A model generated the notes under the pieces. It was not told the origin of the DNA, made no database searches, and saw only the letters and a list, made by a program, of their open reading frames with translations. Made by a program: the position numbers and the translations under genes. From NCBI GenBank assembly GCA_009617715.1, contig VTFK01000214.1:1-64000 (forward strand): a DNA stretch of 64,000 nucleotides. The letters are read 5' to 3'. Of the stretch, positions 9,727-21,854 are shown piece after piece. The stretch's first letter is position 1. Each line of letters opens with the position of its first letter. The stretch comes from Plectrocnemia conspersa (taxonomy: Eukaryota; Arthropoda; Insecta; Trichoptera; Polycentropodidae).

Positions 9727-11658
9727 TCAGTTAAGAACATTATTATGAGTCATCATATGCATTGAAAATGTTATTTGGGTTTTAAATGCTTTACCACATT
9801 TTTCACACTTGAATTCACAAACATCAATATGAGTTTGTATATGTGTTAAAAGAATATATTTTGATTTGAATGCTTTACCACATTTTTTACATTGAAAGTC
9901 ACAAACATCGCTATGTGTTAACATATGCGTTGCACGTGTGGATTTCAATTTAAATGCTTTTCCACATCTATCACATTTAAAATTGCGAACATCACTATGA
10001 GTTAACATGTGCGTTGCAAGTGTAGATTTCCATTTGAATGCTTTTTCACATTTATCACATTTAAAGTCATAAACATCGCTATGAATTACCATATGCATTG
10101 CAAGTCTATATTTACTATATAACGCTTTTCCACATTTTTCACATATAAAGTAACAAACATCACTATGATTAATCATATGTGATAAAAAATTGGATTTTGA
10201 TTGAAATGTTTTTCCACATTTTTCACATTTAAAATCACAAACATCGATATGAATTTGCATATGTCGTGAAAGAACACTTTTTGATTTGAATGTTTTTCTA
10301 CATTTTTCACATTCAAAGTCACAAACATCTCTGTGAGTTATCATATGTCTTAAAAGTGCACTTCTGACTTTGAATGCTCTTCCACATTTTTTACATTTAA
10401 AATCGCAAACATCACGATGAGTTGCCATATGGGTTGAAAGTGTGGATTTAAATTTGAATGCTTTTTCACATTTATTACATTTAAAATTACGAATATCGCT
10501 GTGAATAACCATATGCATCGAAAGTCTGTATTTACTTTCGAACGCTTTTCCACATGTTTCACATTTAAAGTCAGAAACAGCGCTATGACTTCGTATATGT
10601 AATAAAAGATTTGATTTTGATTTAAATGCTTTTCCACATTTTTCACATTCAAAATCACAAACATCAATATGGGTTATCATATGCTCTGAAAGGGTTTTTC
10701 TATGTTTAAACGTTTTTTCACATTTTTCACATTTAAAGCCACGTATATCGCTATGGGATAGCATATGACTCGTAAGTCCAAATTTACATTTGAATGCTTT
10801 TCCACATTTTTCACATTCAAACTCACGTACATCACTATGAGTAATCATATGCCTTGAAAGTGTGTTTTTGATTTTGAATGCTTTACCACATTTTTTACAT
10901 TGATAGTCGTAGTCGTCACTATGATTTATCATATGTATTGAAAGCGAATATTTGGTTTTGAATGGTTTTTCACATTTTTCACATTTAAAATCACGAACAT
11001 CGCTATGAGTTTTTAAATGTATTGTAAGATATCTTTTAGTTTTAAATGCCTTTTCACATTTTTCACATTTAAAATCACAAACATCCCGATGAGTTTGCAT
11101 ATGTTTTGTAAGGTGTCTTTTAGTTTTGAATGCCTTTCCACATTTGTTACACTCATTTATAAACAAATCACAATTCATACGTTTAACGTTGGTACATTTA
11201 TCTCTTTCTGGTTTCTAAAATTAAATTTTTATTAGTTAGCTAAATTTAAGTATTGATATATACACAAGAATTCTGAAATTATTGGACTATTACTTTGATG
11301 ACATTGTCAATTTGTTGAGATAAAACGTTCATCTCGGTAGTATTCGTCTTAAGTATATCTTTGACATCGTGCATTTCTGAAATCATATAATAATCAATAG
11401 TTGAAATATATATCAAAATTTGTCACTATGCTGTATTATTAAGTATGTTTAACCTGTTTCGAACATGTCATCTACGTTGTCTATGTATGTATCTTCGATA
11501 GCTTCGTATTCGCATTTTACAGTTGAGAGCTTAAAAAAGGACACTTATTTTAGATTACGTTTATTAACAGTGTTATATATACATATGTTACGTTTCATTA
11601 CTTCGGCTTTACAATGAATTGTGTCAACGGAAGCGAACGTTTCTTTGTCGATTCCCAT
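9727..11658 (-). CDS. C2H2 zinc-finger protein, 17 fingers (tandem gene B)
   Basis: Paralogue of gene A with the same four-exon layout: 11666-11602, 11529-11454, 11376-11294 and 11214-9727. All phases fit; from the ATG at 11658-11656 the product is 567 residues. Exon 3 (QQIDNVIK) is nearly identical to that of A. Exon 1 holds seven extra residues before its donor (TIHCKAE). The C-terminal array has 17 fingers with linkers such as HSDVRDFK and HRDVCDFK in place of TGEKP. Finger 13 reads CGKALYSK, with Leu in place of the core Phe. Residues at helix positions 3 and 6 are often hydrophobic or small, unusual for base-reading fingers. Likely nuclear; the target is unknown. Its upstream gap to the possible first exon is only about 120 bp, so this may be the ancestral arrangement. 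Confidence 0.87.
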
Positions 11659-11769
11659 GTCAATTTCTGCAAAGATGGAGTGTAATATTCAAAGGAAATA
11701 TTTATTGTTTCATTGATAAAAATTCAATATACCAGTTTTGACAGACAACATTGTAAGCGTCGAACAAAC

Positions 11770-11822
11770 GTTTTAGTTATAACCTTCGTCTGGTCCAAAT
11801 ACGACGAATTGTCGACCATAGC
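11770..11822 (-). other. Possible upstream first exon of zinc-finger gene B
   Basis: The minus-strand ATG opens MVDNSSYLDQTK followed by GTTATA, a possible donor. It is homologous to 8290-8360. The donor leaves phase 0, whereas the next exon needs one carried base, so the junction is unresolved. Confidence 0.35.
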
Positions 11823-11829
11823 GGAAATT

Positions 11830-12545
11830 ATTTTTTTTTTTTAAATAACGTGACTATTTGGCCAACCATACGTACATCGGTCCTGGCTTCGCAAAATTTC
11901 CGAAAGGACTTTACTTAGCTTTTTCAGCATACCAAAATGAACAAAAAACTCCGAAATGGTATTTTTTTAATGGGAGTTATACTATGAATCTTTTTATTTT
12001 AGAAGTACCTTACTAGATATATAATGATGTTTTTGTATCTCAGATAAATATAAATAAAAGTATTTGTTACTTAGCACGGTGCTACGCTCAAAAACCACCT
12101 TATTATATAAAATGTTCAAACCCAAATCTACCCTAGACAAATATACCCAGTACCGGATTTACCACCCTCCAGGAGCACCCGTGCGTCTAGAAGGACTTTG
12201 ACAACTTCGCTAGGGATGTCAACACTATCTCTGCTGCCTACCCCTGAGAGTCCCTGCTCCTTGTAAAAATTTCGTATTACTCTCCCATACTTGTGTGACG
12301 GGCCTCCAGCATGTGGTAAACTGGCACCCTAATTAAAAAAGGAGGGATAGAAAATAAAAAAAAATGTATAAGACATTGAATAACATAAGGCTGACTCTAA
12401 ACATGTAAAAAAATAGACAGTGCTTAGTAATCGCTGAAAAGCTATATGTAGATTTAGGGGACAAATTGTGAGTATCTTAGGTTTGCCGAAGCATACGCTA
12501 TTCAAGCCATTATAAAATTGAATACAACACAATCATTAGAAAATA
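11830..12545. repeat. Repeat-derived intergenic stretch
   Basis: A GC-richer block at about 12140-12330 includes ctccagcatgtggtaaactg, similar to ctccagcgtgtggtcgactg in the retrotransposon debris at about 2250. The rest is AT-rich. No gene is seen. Confidence 0.4.
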
Positions 12546-12547
12546 AT

Positions 12548-12740
12548 TGACATTTGGCGAACGGATGGTGACGGGTGGCAATTGCACACATATTGAGCCG
12601 CTGCAGTATTATTTACTGAATAATTACATTTAGTTACATGTTTAATGTATGATATAGAAGAGTAACCGCCAAAGAATGCGCTGCCTTGTGCCACCTTCCC
12701 GCCAGTGTTACCAGCGCGCCGTCTAGTTTTGGCTATAATA
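12548..12740 (+). repeat. Copy 2 of the dispersed GTGACGGGTGGCAATT repeat
   Basis: The best full copy: ggatggtgacgggtggcaat at the left, a pyrimidine/AT middle, then gccagtgttaccagcgcgcc and gtctagttttggctat at the right. The right part matches the inverted copy at 21860-21960 (gtgttactagagcgccgcca followed by agttttggc). Confidence 0.7.
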
Positions 12741-12779
12741 AATAAATAAACAACTAGGCTACGCAAAACATTACATTAT

Positions 12780-13600
12780 ATACATAAAATTACTACTAAA
12801 ACACTAATAAAACCCTTGGGATGAGGGACAGTTGTGGAGCACATTATTCGTCGTTATTGAGAAGACGACGTAGTATACCATTGTTTGACCCGTGAGGAGG
12901 CAGTATCGATAAGTCTCAATGAGGGCCCCTTTACAGAGAATATTTTAAATAAGGCAAAGTCTTCAACTGGGATTTTATAACAACCTAGAGTTTAAATTTG
13001 GTGTCAGGACAATACTATAATGGACTACGCTATTATTTCTGTATGTTAGACGACCCAAGATTGACTGACCGACGTGACTTACAGCTGTTGCTATCCCTAG
13101 CGCCTGGCAATAGTAGGGTGAATCGATACGTGTGATAAGCCAACAATTAATATTTTTTTATAAATGTCTTATCACGCTTTCCTATTATATTCCTCTCAAA
13201 ACCTGTTTTAAACTGGTTCCAAGATACGTATTGTTTGACGAACTGTCGCTACAGAATCATTGATGTATAATTAGACCGAATCGATTTTTAGTTTTCTTCT
13301 AAGAGTGAATATGTGTGTGTATATATATATATTTAGAAGTAGTTGCATCTCGTATTGAATTATATAATATTTATTAAAAACAATTTCAAATAAATCTAAT
13401 ATTAAAAAGTTTTTAAATATATGGGTAACGAATCTTAAAAAAATCAACTATTCTAAAAATATAATAATTTATTTAGAAAACAAATTTCAAGCAAACTCGA
13501 GTGTACAAAGCTTTATAAGAATTAAACATTGCTGATCTACTTGACGGTAACCATTGTAATAAGTGATAAAGTTTTGTTGTCAGTATAAAATATTTTAATC
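12780..13600. other. Spacer, no gene seen
   Basis: Mixed-composition sequence with no long frame, no terminal repeats and no recognisable domain. The part next to the gustatory receptor 3' end may include its 3' UTR. Confidence 0.5.
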
Positions 13601-13646
13601 CATTCTTTGTTAATACTTTATATTCTGAAGATAATTATCCTCTGTA

Positions 13647-15644
13647 TTACTGACTTTCTTTTGGCAGTGATATCTTGAATTGAAGTAAAACTATAAGATA
13701 TATCGCCACTGTAGTGATTGCCTAAAATTAAAATAGAATAACAGTAATTGTGTAAGCTAACTATATTACATTTTGTTCTTATAAATCTTACCGATGTCAA
13801 TAATTCTCTATTTACATTAGCATATCCTTTCAAGCTCACAATAGCTGGATTCATTTCAATAGCTTGAATGAAGTGATCAACCTAAAATTGCAAATTTATA
13901 AATTTATTATTCACATTATTTGAAAAAACCATAATATTACCTCTTTTTGAGTTGGTAGATCAATAGACAGCATATCAATAGCAAGTAAAGTATCTTGTAC
14001 GCCTTGTGCGATCTTTAATAAAAAATATTATTTTTAAATTTATTATGGTTTAATATGGTCAATAAAAATATGATACAAACCCTTAATGTTGTCTTGTGAG
14101 ATATATCGCAAAAAATGTAAAATAGTATCGAGCAATAAACTGTATCTACGAATAATCCTAATTGTTTGAAACTAAACTCAAACCCGTGATCGACTATTTC
14201 AGAAAGAGCACCGTACACGGAAACGGTTATATTTATCAACCTAAAAGTATCATATTCAAATATATACGTTACTATACATACATATTATTTTGTATATTAA
14301 TTTATTACATGAAAAGACAATAAGTAGAGTATGTTCTCGCATAAGCGAGCCCTAGTGACTGCAAAAGTTCACTCAAGTTTAACCATAAAAACCTGTAGTG
14401 TGATACCATTGAAGCGGTACATTCCACTTCTACGTCCTGTAAGTTTGTTTGTATTATTTTATGAAAATGCTATAACATATTGAATATATTACCCTTTTGA
14501 AGCAATCTGAAAGACTATCAGCAGCTACTCTGATTCCCCGACAGTTTATAAACCACAAAGCGGCATTCATGTTGATTATTGTTATAATGTGATAATATGC
14601 TATAGTGTGCCAAAGATAAAAGCCTTCCATGAGAGCAGAAAGCGCCAATAGAAACATGATGGCACAGACCAAACAACCGGCACTTATCACAACTATAAGC
14701 ATTTTTAGACGTGGAAACTGCAAAGACTCTCCAGTGACTCGATAGTAGCGCAACTGAAATTAATACAATATATAATACAATATTGAATAGAATTTTTATT
14801 ATTTAATAATTCAATTATACATATGTATATGATTTACTTGAAATTTGCCCCAAGCTGTTTTATAAACAGCTACCTTATGAGCCACCCCCCATCCCACGAA
14901 TGGTACCAAAAAATGAGGTACCAAAAAAACGATAAATATGACTGCGTAAATGTAATCATCAAATTTTTTAGTCGTCGCTAAAATCATAAGACGGTGATAA
15001 CCGACGACCATCACCACGACAGTTGCCACTATGTAAAATAATATTGCGTAGATGGTTGCGGAAGAATTCCAACGGAACGTCATCGTGCCTGAAATATATA
15101 ATTGATTTAAGTCAATGAATATAGCCATTGGCGTCTAGAATTGTTGTTTGTTCTACATAAAATATTAGAAAATGGTAAAGAATAGACACAGTACTGAAAT
15201 AATTGTCTAAATACGGTAGGTTAGCAGCATTGAGCCGGTCTGCGAGGTGTCGTTAGCCAGGCTAGTATCTTAGCAACTCCCTAAATTTTTCCGTTCTGCA
15301 TAATATCTAGTACGCGAGGAATGCTCCAAAAGTATAATCCAATTAAAATATTTACCTGGAGAAGATCTAGTAATGGGCATTACAGCTAAAGCTCTAAACA
15401 ACACCAGCAGCAGTTTATGATCTCGATAAAATTGATCATGAACCTCGCAAGCGCTTCCATCCGCCGAAGAAAGACGCGATCTTTGTACGCGTCCAGCCTC
15501 TCTGGTTAATTTTGTATCAATATTTCCATTAGATTTGATAAAATTCAGCTCTTGTTTCAAGAAGTCCGATGCTCCATCATCGACTATGACAGAGTTTGGT
15601 AAATCTTCTTCTGTCCAATTCCATGGCGCTTCGTTCAAGTTCAT
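13647..15644 (-). CDS. Gustatory receptor, sugar-receptor type, eight exons, intact
   Basis: Seven-pass ligand-gated channel of taste neurons. Exons: 15644-15356, 15088-14838, 14753-14493, 14436-14309, 14240-14081, 14012-13941, 13881-13792 and 13721-13647. All have GT-AG ends and matching phases, giving 441 residues. Markers of the sugar-receptor clade are FYRDHKLLLVLFRALAVMPI near residues 75-95, RYYRVTGESLQFPRLK near the middle and VSHYRFLWLNLSELLQSLG later. The C-terminus ITTVAIYLIVLLQFK corresponds to the family signature TY-x5-QF, with Ile in place of Thr. Several hydrophobic segments are visible; a long cytoplasmic N-terminus without signal peptide fits the inverted topology of the family. 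The start is the only Met upstream of the first conserved block. One donor is weak (GTTTGT after 14081). By family the likely ligands are sugars, but the ligand cannot be read from sequence. Confidence 0.9.
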
Positions 15645-15659
15645 TATGCTAGACTGCTG

Positions 15660-17150
15660 GAGTATTAAATATTTTTTTCAGCAACTAGAGCAAGTGTGTG
15701 ATATGTATCAAGTTTCAAACTGTACTGCTTTCGTTTATGAAAAGATTAATTTTGTGATTCTAGGTGAAATATAAATAATGCAACTTTAAACGCGTAACCA
15801 TTAATTACAACGCGATCGTTATTTAAAGGGTAAAAGAAAGGTGACAAAACTCTTTTATTAGTTACAATGTCAACACAGTATATTAGCCTTGCGCATGACG
15901 AAGGTCAAGTTTCTATGAACCTTGAATTTATTTTCAATTTGTAAATTCCCTTGAACATGATTTTCTTCGTGGAATTCGTTTCTTTTCTTTCAATACTTTT
16001 ACATAATGAAAAGTAATTTCTAAAAAACATTGACTTTATTATTATTCAACTAATTTTTACTTTATATAACTATGATATATATTTAATTATAGCTTGTTCT
16101 TCGTTTTTAATATAATGGTCAGTAAACTTTTGGGACTAATTAATTAGAATTTGAGTATCACAACGACTTAGATTTGTTTCGAATCATTAATATATTTTTA
16201 CAAACGAGGTCGATGATCCTTACAGATTCGTGGATCGCACTCAACCTTTATTTTAATCAATGGGACGCATGTTGAAAAAGGGATTTTTGGATATCTTACC
16301 ATAAATTGCTTATTATTATTTTTTTTAAAAACATGTATATTTTGTCCAGTTATTATCAATATTTTACTAATAAAGTGTTGTATGACTCGATAACTTCGGA
16401 TAGAAAGGTAATTAGCTTGATGATCAGCGCAATGATCAACAATTCATTGTTCAATAATTTATAAAAACAAAAACATTTTACGAAAATATAATGTAAAATT
16501 TTCCACGTAAAACGAAATTTTTGAACATTTTACGCTTAAATAGCTGTTTCACTCCAAAAGTTATTTCCAATTGTTATGTATATTGGCAGCAAGGTTAAAT
16601 GCATGCAACATTAAGACACATCAGTAGCTTAAAATGGTCACCGCACTTATATGCAGCAGAATGAAACATCGCTATATCGGGACCACCACTTGAGCGTTAG
16701 ACTTAATTTGTCACTATTACTTGTTAAAAGCATTATAAATGTAATTTCTTAACTGAATAATTTGCTATTCTTACACTAAACGTGCACGTGCTGATTGCTT
16801 ATTTGGGTGGATTAGGACAACCCACAATTGAATTTTTTAAATTAACCAAAGCAAATCAATGCACTGTCAATATAATGCGATGGAATGCGTCTATAAGTGC
16901 TCAAGTTACAGCATTATAAAATATTTTTAAATATTAGTCGTAACGCAAATAAGTATTTAGATGTGTAACGGACAATAACAGTCTGTTCTGAAGCATCGCA
17001 TTGGCCATACAGTCGAGAGTAAGAAGTGCGAAGCACCTCCCCTTTCACTAAAATAGTGTATAAGCGTGAATGAATTGTACTCGCAACACATTCAACCGAA
17101 AAATACCTATACGATCAGGAATTTCCTCTTGACAGAACTTCACAATTCTT
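15660..17150. other. Upstream region of the gustatory receptor, no other feature seen
   Basis: AT-rich sequence without a plausible exon or repeat ends. Receptor promoter elements presumably lie in its left part but none is distinctive. Confidence 0.5.
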
Positions 17151-17160
17151 TGCCTCCTAC

Positions 17161-17431
17161 CAGTGGCGTAGCTAGGGTATGTGCCGCCCGGGGCAATCCT
17201 TAAAATTGCCGCCCCCCCCCCCTATACATTTTTTGCAGAGTCATAAAATCAGAATTTTTTCAAATAATAAATTGCTTATTGTTAAGCTCTTGGTATTCAT
17301 AGATTTACATACATTTTAGTTTATTCAGGGTTAAGAACCACACTAGACGATTCCATCGCGAATATGCCACCCCCAAGCAAGTGCCGCCCGGGGCGGCCCG
17401 CCCCCTCCGCCCCCCCATAGCTACGCCACTG
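17161..17431. mobile_element. hAT MITE with 8-bp target-site duplication
   Basis: Ends CAGTGGCGTAGCTAGGG and (inverted) CAGTGGCGTAGCTATGGG are flanked by the direct repeat CCTCCTAC at 17153-17160 and 17432-17439. The length is 271 bp, with no coding capacity. Inside each end lie G/C-rich tracts (gccgcccggggc). The perfect duplication and good termini suggest a fairly young insertion. A decayed end of the same type may lie at 1450 (cagtgccgtagctagagtag). Confidence 0.92.
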
Positions 17432-17599
17432 CCTCCTACTTACAATACACGATCTCAAAAAGTGTACATAAGTCTGAAAATAGCGTACTAAAAACACATT
17501 CATCCCGAATACATCAGAATCCACACAAGTTAGAACCAAACCTTTCTTTTACTTCGGTTTGGATTTGGGAAACACGAAACTTCCCACCAAGTGGAGCTA

Positions 17600-17860
17600 C
17601 GCATATAATCGATAGGGGCGGCTCGTTCCAAAGATAAATAAGTATGAATTTTCACATTTTTTGTCTTTAATCTCAAGTTCTGGGTTGCGCAAAATGTATA
17701 ATATTGGAAAAACGCTTTTTTATTATAAAATTAAATAAAAAAACACACATTTATAAATCATCATGTACTAATTTTTACAAACATTTTTTGGAGGGGGTTC
17801 CTGCACCTGATTCTTGCCTCAGGTCCCGTGTTTCTAAGCGCCGGCTCTGCCCATAGCAAT
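17600..17860. mobile_element. Possible decayed hAT-like element
   Basis: The left edge reads ggggcggctcgttccaa at about 17615 and the right edge gcgccggctctgc at about 17840-17852, resembling inverted CAGAGCCGGC-type ends. No target-site duplication is visible, so boundaries and identity are tentative. Confidence 0.3.
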
Positions 17861-18281
17861 TTGTCCTTCTATGTCTTTCTCCGAGATGGCCTTTTATTTC
17901 TAATATCCTCCTTCGATATTTTAAAAATCTGGTCACCTTAATTAAAAGATCGGTTCAAAGCTTTTTAAGCTTCATTTATTGGTCACCAACGACATATTTA
18001 ATAAACAACACACTGCACAACCAAACTGTGTACAACGTAACAAACAAAATAACCAGGGTAATGCTCTTTGGGTTCACATAAACTGAAATCTTATTGATCA
18101 CCTCAAAGGGATGTAGCGATCCGGGACTTATTTTTTTATCACTACACCACTGTCCATATGCCTCCCGCCCACATGAAACTGTGCGTCGGCATACGATGAC
18201 GCGTCGTTTGACAACGTACTCTGCTTGTTTCTATCTTCAGTAAACGGTCAATCGCATCGCGACGCAGACATATACGATACG

Positions 18282-21200
18282 ATGGATATAGATGAAAAAA
18301 AATTGATAGTTGAGGTAGGTTTTTCAATTTTCTATTGTATAAATGTTTTACATGGTCCATCATAATTTCTTTCATTCAAGGTTCATGTGAGGCCTGCTCT
18401 TTATGACAAAAGCCTAAACTCTTATAAACAAACAAACAAGAGGGATAGGTTGTGGACTGAAGTGGCCACTGCTGTTGAATGCAGTAAGTAAAAGAAAATT
18501 ATCATATTCAGATTAATATGCAAAGGTATTAAATCGCATTAGGTCAATAAGTATTATCTTGCATTGATTTAGAACTAAGTCGTAACGTGAGAGTTTCAAG
18601 GACCATGTCTACTAAATGTATTCTTATCTCGCTACTAATACACACGCTGCGTGTTAAGGTTAAGTGTAAAACAAACTGAGTACGTCAGCGTACGATGCGT
18701 CATCGCATGTTAACTTGGGCCCGACGAGAAGACCAGCCGATGTAAATAACCGAGGCCCGAATATTTTTTTATGAAGCCAAAAAAACTGAGACGATCAATC
18801 GATAGATTTTATTTTTTTATATGAATAAAATAAATATTAAAATCCTTTTAATGCCAGATGTTTTTGTCATATATGTAGTATATGCAAAAACTGCCTAAGG
18901 TTTTAAATAAAAATTTTTTTTTTACTATTTTTCAAAAATTTGCTTGGGATCACTTTTTTTAAAAAAAAAAAGTTTATTTCAATAATATAAATAATTTTAC
19001 AGACATACTAATTATATATAATATACATATTACTTTTTCATGTTAACAATTAGTTATTAGCTTAATTTAATAAAAAAAATAATATAAGACGTTTATAATT
19101 TAAGGAAAAAATTATAAACGTTCTGTCTTATTATATATAGTATCTTTGTAAAATTATTTATATTATTGAAATAAATGATTTCAGATAAAAAATGTTTTGC
19201 AAAATTTAGGTTTCTTTGTAAAATGATGCAATGACGTTAATTACCAAAACGCCCAAGTGTGCGAACTATGATTTGCGAGTCTTTAAATAATATATTCAGT
19301 TTAACGGGGGGGGGGGGGGCAACAACAATAAGCACTGGGGCTTGATTTTTCTCTCGGCAACCCTGCCTGTGTATGTTGTTTCTTGTTTACATACTTAATA
19401 CGTCCCGTCAATCCGATGCGATATTATACGCTGCCATGACGGATGGTCATCGCAACGTATGAATTTTAATTCTCAGTTGATTGCGTCAAGGCGCAGACAC
19501 ATAATGGATTTAAACATTAATAATGAAGGTATGTTTTCACTTTTTTATTGTACAAATATTTTAAAGGGACTATAATGGTTGTTGTTTTTGCAATCAAGGT
19601 TTAGTTGAGGTCTGATCTCTGTCAAGAAAACAAACAAGATAGTATTATTAATAAGATTATTTTTAACAAAATTCGCCAAATATGGACTTATTATAAATAT
19701 GGAGTTTTTTTAACGACTCTTTTGCTCTAGACAGGCGATAAAAGTAGAATTAAATATTTGTTATTGCGTAAGGTTGCTACCAAGAAAATGGTGTAAAATA
19801 TTATGTTTCAGTGGAAATACTTAATCTACTACAATCAGTAGAGACTAGAGGAAGTTTTAAGTTACTTTCCTATGCTTGTAGTGACTGATCTATTAGTATG
19901 AACACTACTATTTTGCAACCACAATTTTACAAATGGGCAGTTTGCAAATATTCCTACATCACTGTTATTTCCATAAGCATAAACATTAAGTATGTAGTTA
20001 TATTTAGCACAAACTAAAGATTTTTTATAGTTTTAATAAAGAGATCCTGAATTTTTGGGTGTAAAAATGATTATATGTTTTCCATCAAGAGCCCCCCCCC
20101 CACACAATTGGGCATTTGCTATTTTGCATAAAATCATCAGCAACTGGATTATTGGAAGATAATATGGCTGCACAATTTATTTTATGGCACTGCAGATTTC
20201 ATCGAGTATCTCATGGACTGTTGTCTGATTATTTATAGAGCTCTACGATGGTTGATCTACTTAATGATATGAATTTGTTTATAGAAGTTGAACTCTGGTG
20301 ATCATGAAATCCAAATAGAAAATCAACCAATACCATTAAAACAAATAGACCACACGATGCAATCAGATCAACCAGTAGAAGAACCACACCAAGAAGATGC
20401 AGATCCTCGCAGAAAGACAAACCATCCTATAAAGCGTAAATGGCAAAAAAAAAACGTGGAGGATACTGAGCAAAAGATTTTAAATATCCACAAAAACTCA
20501 AAAATCTGACAATAATGAAATTTTTTGATTAAGCTTAGTAGCAACTTTAAAAAGCCTTTCAAAAAAAATATCCTAGCTCGATTAAAAATTAGCAGTTGTA
20601 CGAACTAGTATTTATTTAACAACCAATAATATGTTCACACCCGTCATATATTCAGAAAACGAAAATGATATATGATTATATAATATGTGTTAATAAAAAA
20701 GTATGTGTTGGTTTACGTTTTTTTTTTCATTTTTTTATAAATTATTAAAAAAATTTAGCTTCCTATTTCTTCAAGTAACGAATAAAGATAAAATGGATAT
20801 ATATTAATATTAATTCAAAACCTCTTAATGTCACAGCTAGACTTTCTCTCGTTGATATACTACTTCTCCTATAATTTATATTATCCTTCCTCATGTTTTA
20901 TTTATTAGAGAATACAGCAGGGAAACTGTTTAATGCTCTACAAAGTATGTGATAATTTCTGAATTTCTCGCGTCTTTATAATAGTTGTGATATTTTAAAA
21001 TAATGATTGTTTTTTTGTTTTCAGATGTTGATCTCTGTAAAAAACGCTGGAGGTCTTTAAGGGACGTGTTTATAAAACACTATAAACTTTTAAGCAGTCC
21101 CAACAGATCGACTGTAGGAAAAAGAAAATCCTGGCCATTCTACAGCCAGTTAGATTTTTTGATTCCACATATAGAATTTAAAGAGTCTGCGGAAAACCTA

Positions 21201-21575
21201 TCGGACCTAGACCAACCAGAACAATGTTGTAGTTGTCCTGAAAAAATTGGAGAGACTTCTGTGGAAAGTGAAATATTTGCGGTGATTGATGAAGCAGATC
21301 CACTAAAATTGGAACAAGCTAAACAACAAGATCAGCCAGTAGAAAATGCAAAACACCGCAGAATAACAATGGCAATGAGACGCAAGCGGAAAAGAATTTC
21401 TGAAGAAAATACAGAAAAGAAAATTATAAATATGACATTAGAAAAAAAATATGATAATGAATATTTCTGCTTAAGTTTAGTACCTACTATCAAACGACTT
21501 TGTCCTCAAAAAAATTCTTTAGCTCGAATAAAAATTCTGCAAATTCTATATGATATAGAATTTTCAGAACCATAA
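18282..21575 (+). CDS. MADF-BESS domain protein, three exons
   Basis: Putative transcriptional regulator. Exons are 18282-18314, 18381-18483 and 21025-21575, phases fit, 228 residues. The MADF domain (about residues 5-95) shows the family pattern: LIVEVHVRPALYDKSLNSYK, then RLWTEVATAV, then CKKRWRSLRDVF and SWPFYSQLDFL. A basic stretch (MRRKRKR, about 160) precedes a C-terminal BESS-like segment, DNEYFCLSLVPTIKRLCPQK then ARIKILQILYDIE. MADF binds DNA and BESS mediates protein contact in known relatives. The start ATG follows a short 5' region that also recurs upstream of the dead copy inside intron 2. The 2.5-kb second intron holds that copy and a hairpin. No lesion is seen, so the gene is probably functional. 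Confidence 0.88.
18968..19186. repeat. Inverted repeat able to form a long hairpin
   Basis: The left arm tttatttcaataatataaat (from about 18972) plus aattttac returns inverted as gtaaaattatttatattatt followed by gaaataaa at about 19147-19182. A second inner inverted pair is gacgtttataattt and aattataaacgttc (about 19088-19125). There is no coding capacity. It resembles an AT-rich MITE or fold-back inserted in the MADF-BESS intron. Confidence 0.7.
19430..20620 (+). pseudogene. Degenerate copy of the MADF-BESS gene inside its own intron
   Basis: Three pieces appear in order. A first-exon copy at 19504-19528 (atggatttaaacattaataa, then a GTATGT donor) has the same upstream words (attgcgtcaaggcgcagaca against atcgcatcgcgacgcagaca). 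A second-exon copy starts at about 19599 with GTT TAG, a stop in the second codon. A third-exon copy at about 20288-20600 reads DQPVEEPHQEDADPRRK and EDTEQKILNI, matching DQPVENAKHR and ENTEKKIINM of the intact gene, then decays through the BESS region. Introns are retained, so it is a DNA-level duplicate, not a retrocopy. Confidence 0.8.
20640..21000. other. Intron sequence without further features
   Basis: AT-rich intron between the dead MADF-BESS copy and the last exon of the live gene; nothing else recognised. Confidence 0.6.
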
Positions 21576-21854
21576 GTGATTTATTGCTACGCTTAAATGA
21601 AATATGATCTTAGTATATGAATATATAATTAAAAATTAAAAGTTTTCTGTGTTTAGTTAACCTTTCTCTCATAATACTTGTCCAGTATTTTTAGTCATTC
21701 ATAAGCGGTAAACGTTGTATGGTATTGCATCGTAACCGGTGTAAAACCTCACGTGGCGTCACATTCCACTACCGCTGTGGCTCAAGAGGCACACAGCTGT
21801 ATTTAGTCACATAGCACTCTGATGTTGTTCTTAAATGTAAATAATAATAATATA

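Noticed and set aside
10350..10667. 105-codon frame rich in VILNVKNVEKH repeats
   Set aside because: Frame-shifted shadow of the zinc-finger array; its periodicity simply reflects the 84-bp finger unit.
3504..11658. ZAD-type (Drosophila) zinc-finger proteins
   Set aside because: The N-terminal exons lack the four-cysteine ZAD pattern.
15535..15774. Plus-strand 79-codon frame
   Set aside because: Antisense to the first exon of the gustatory receptor.
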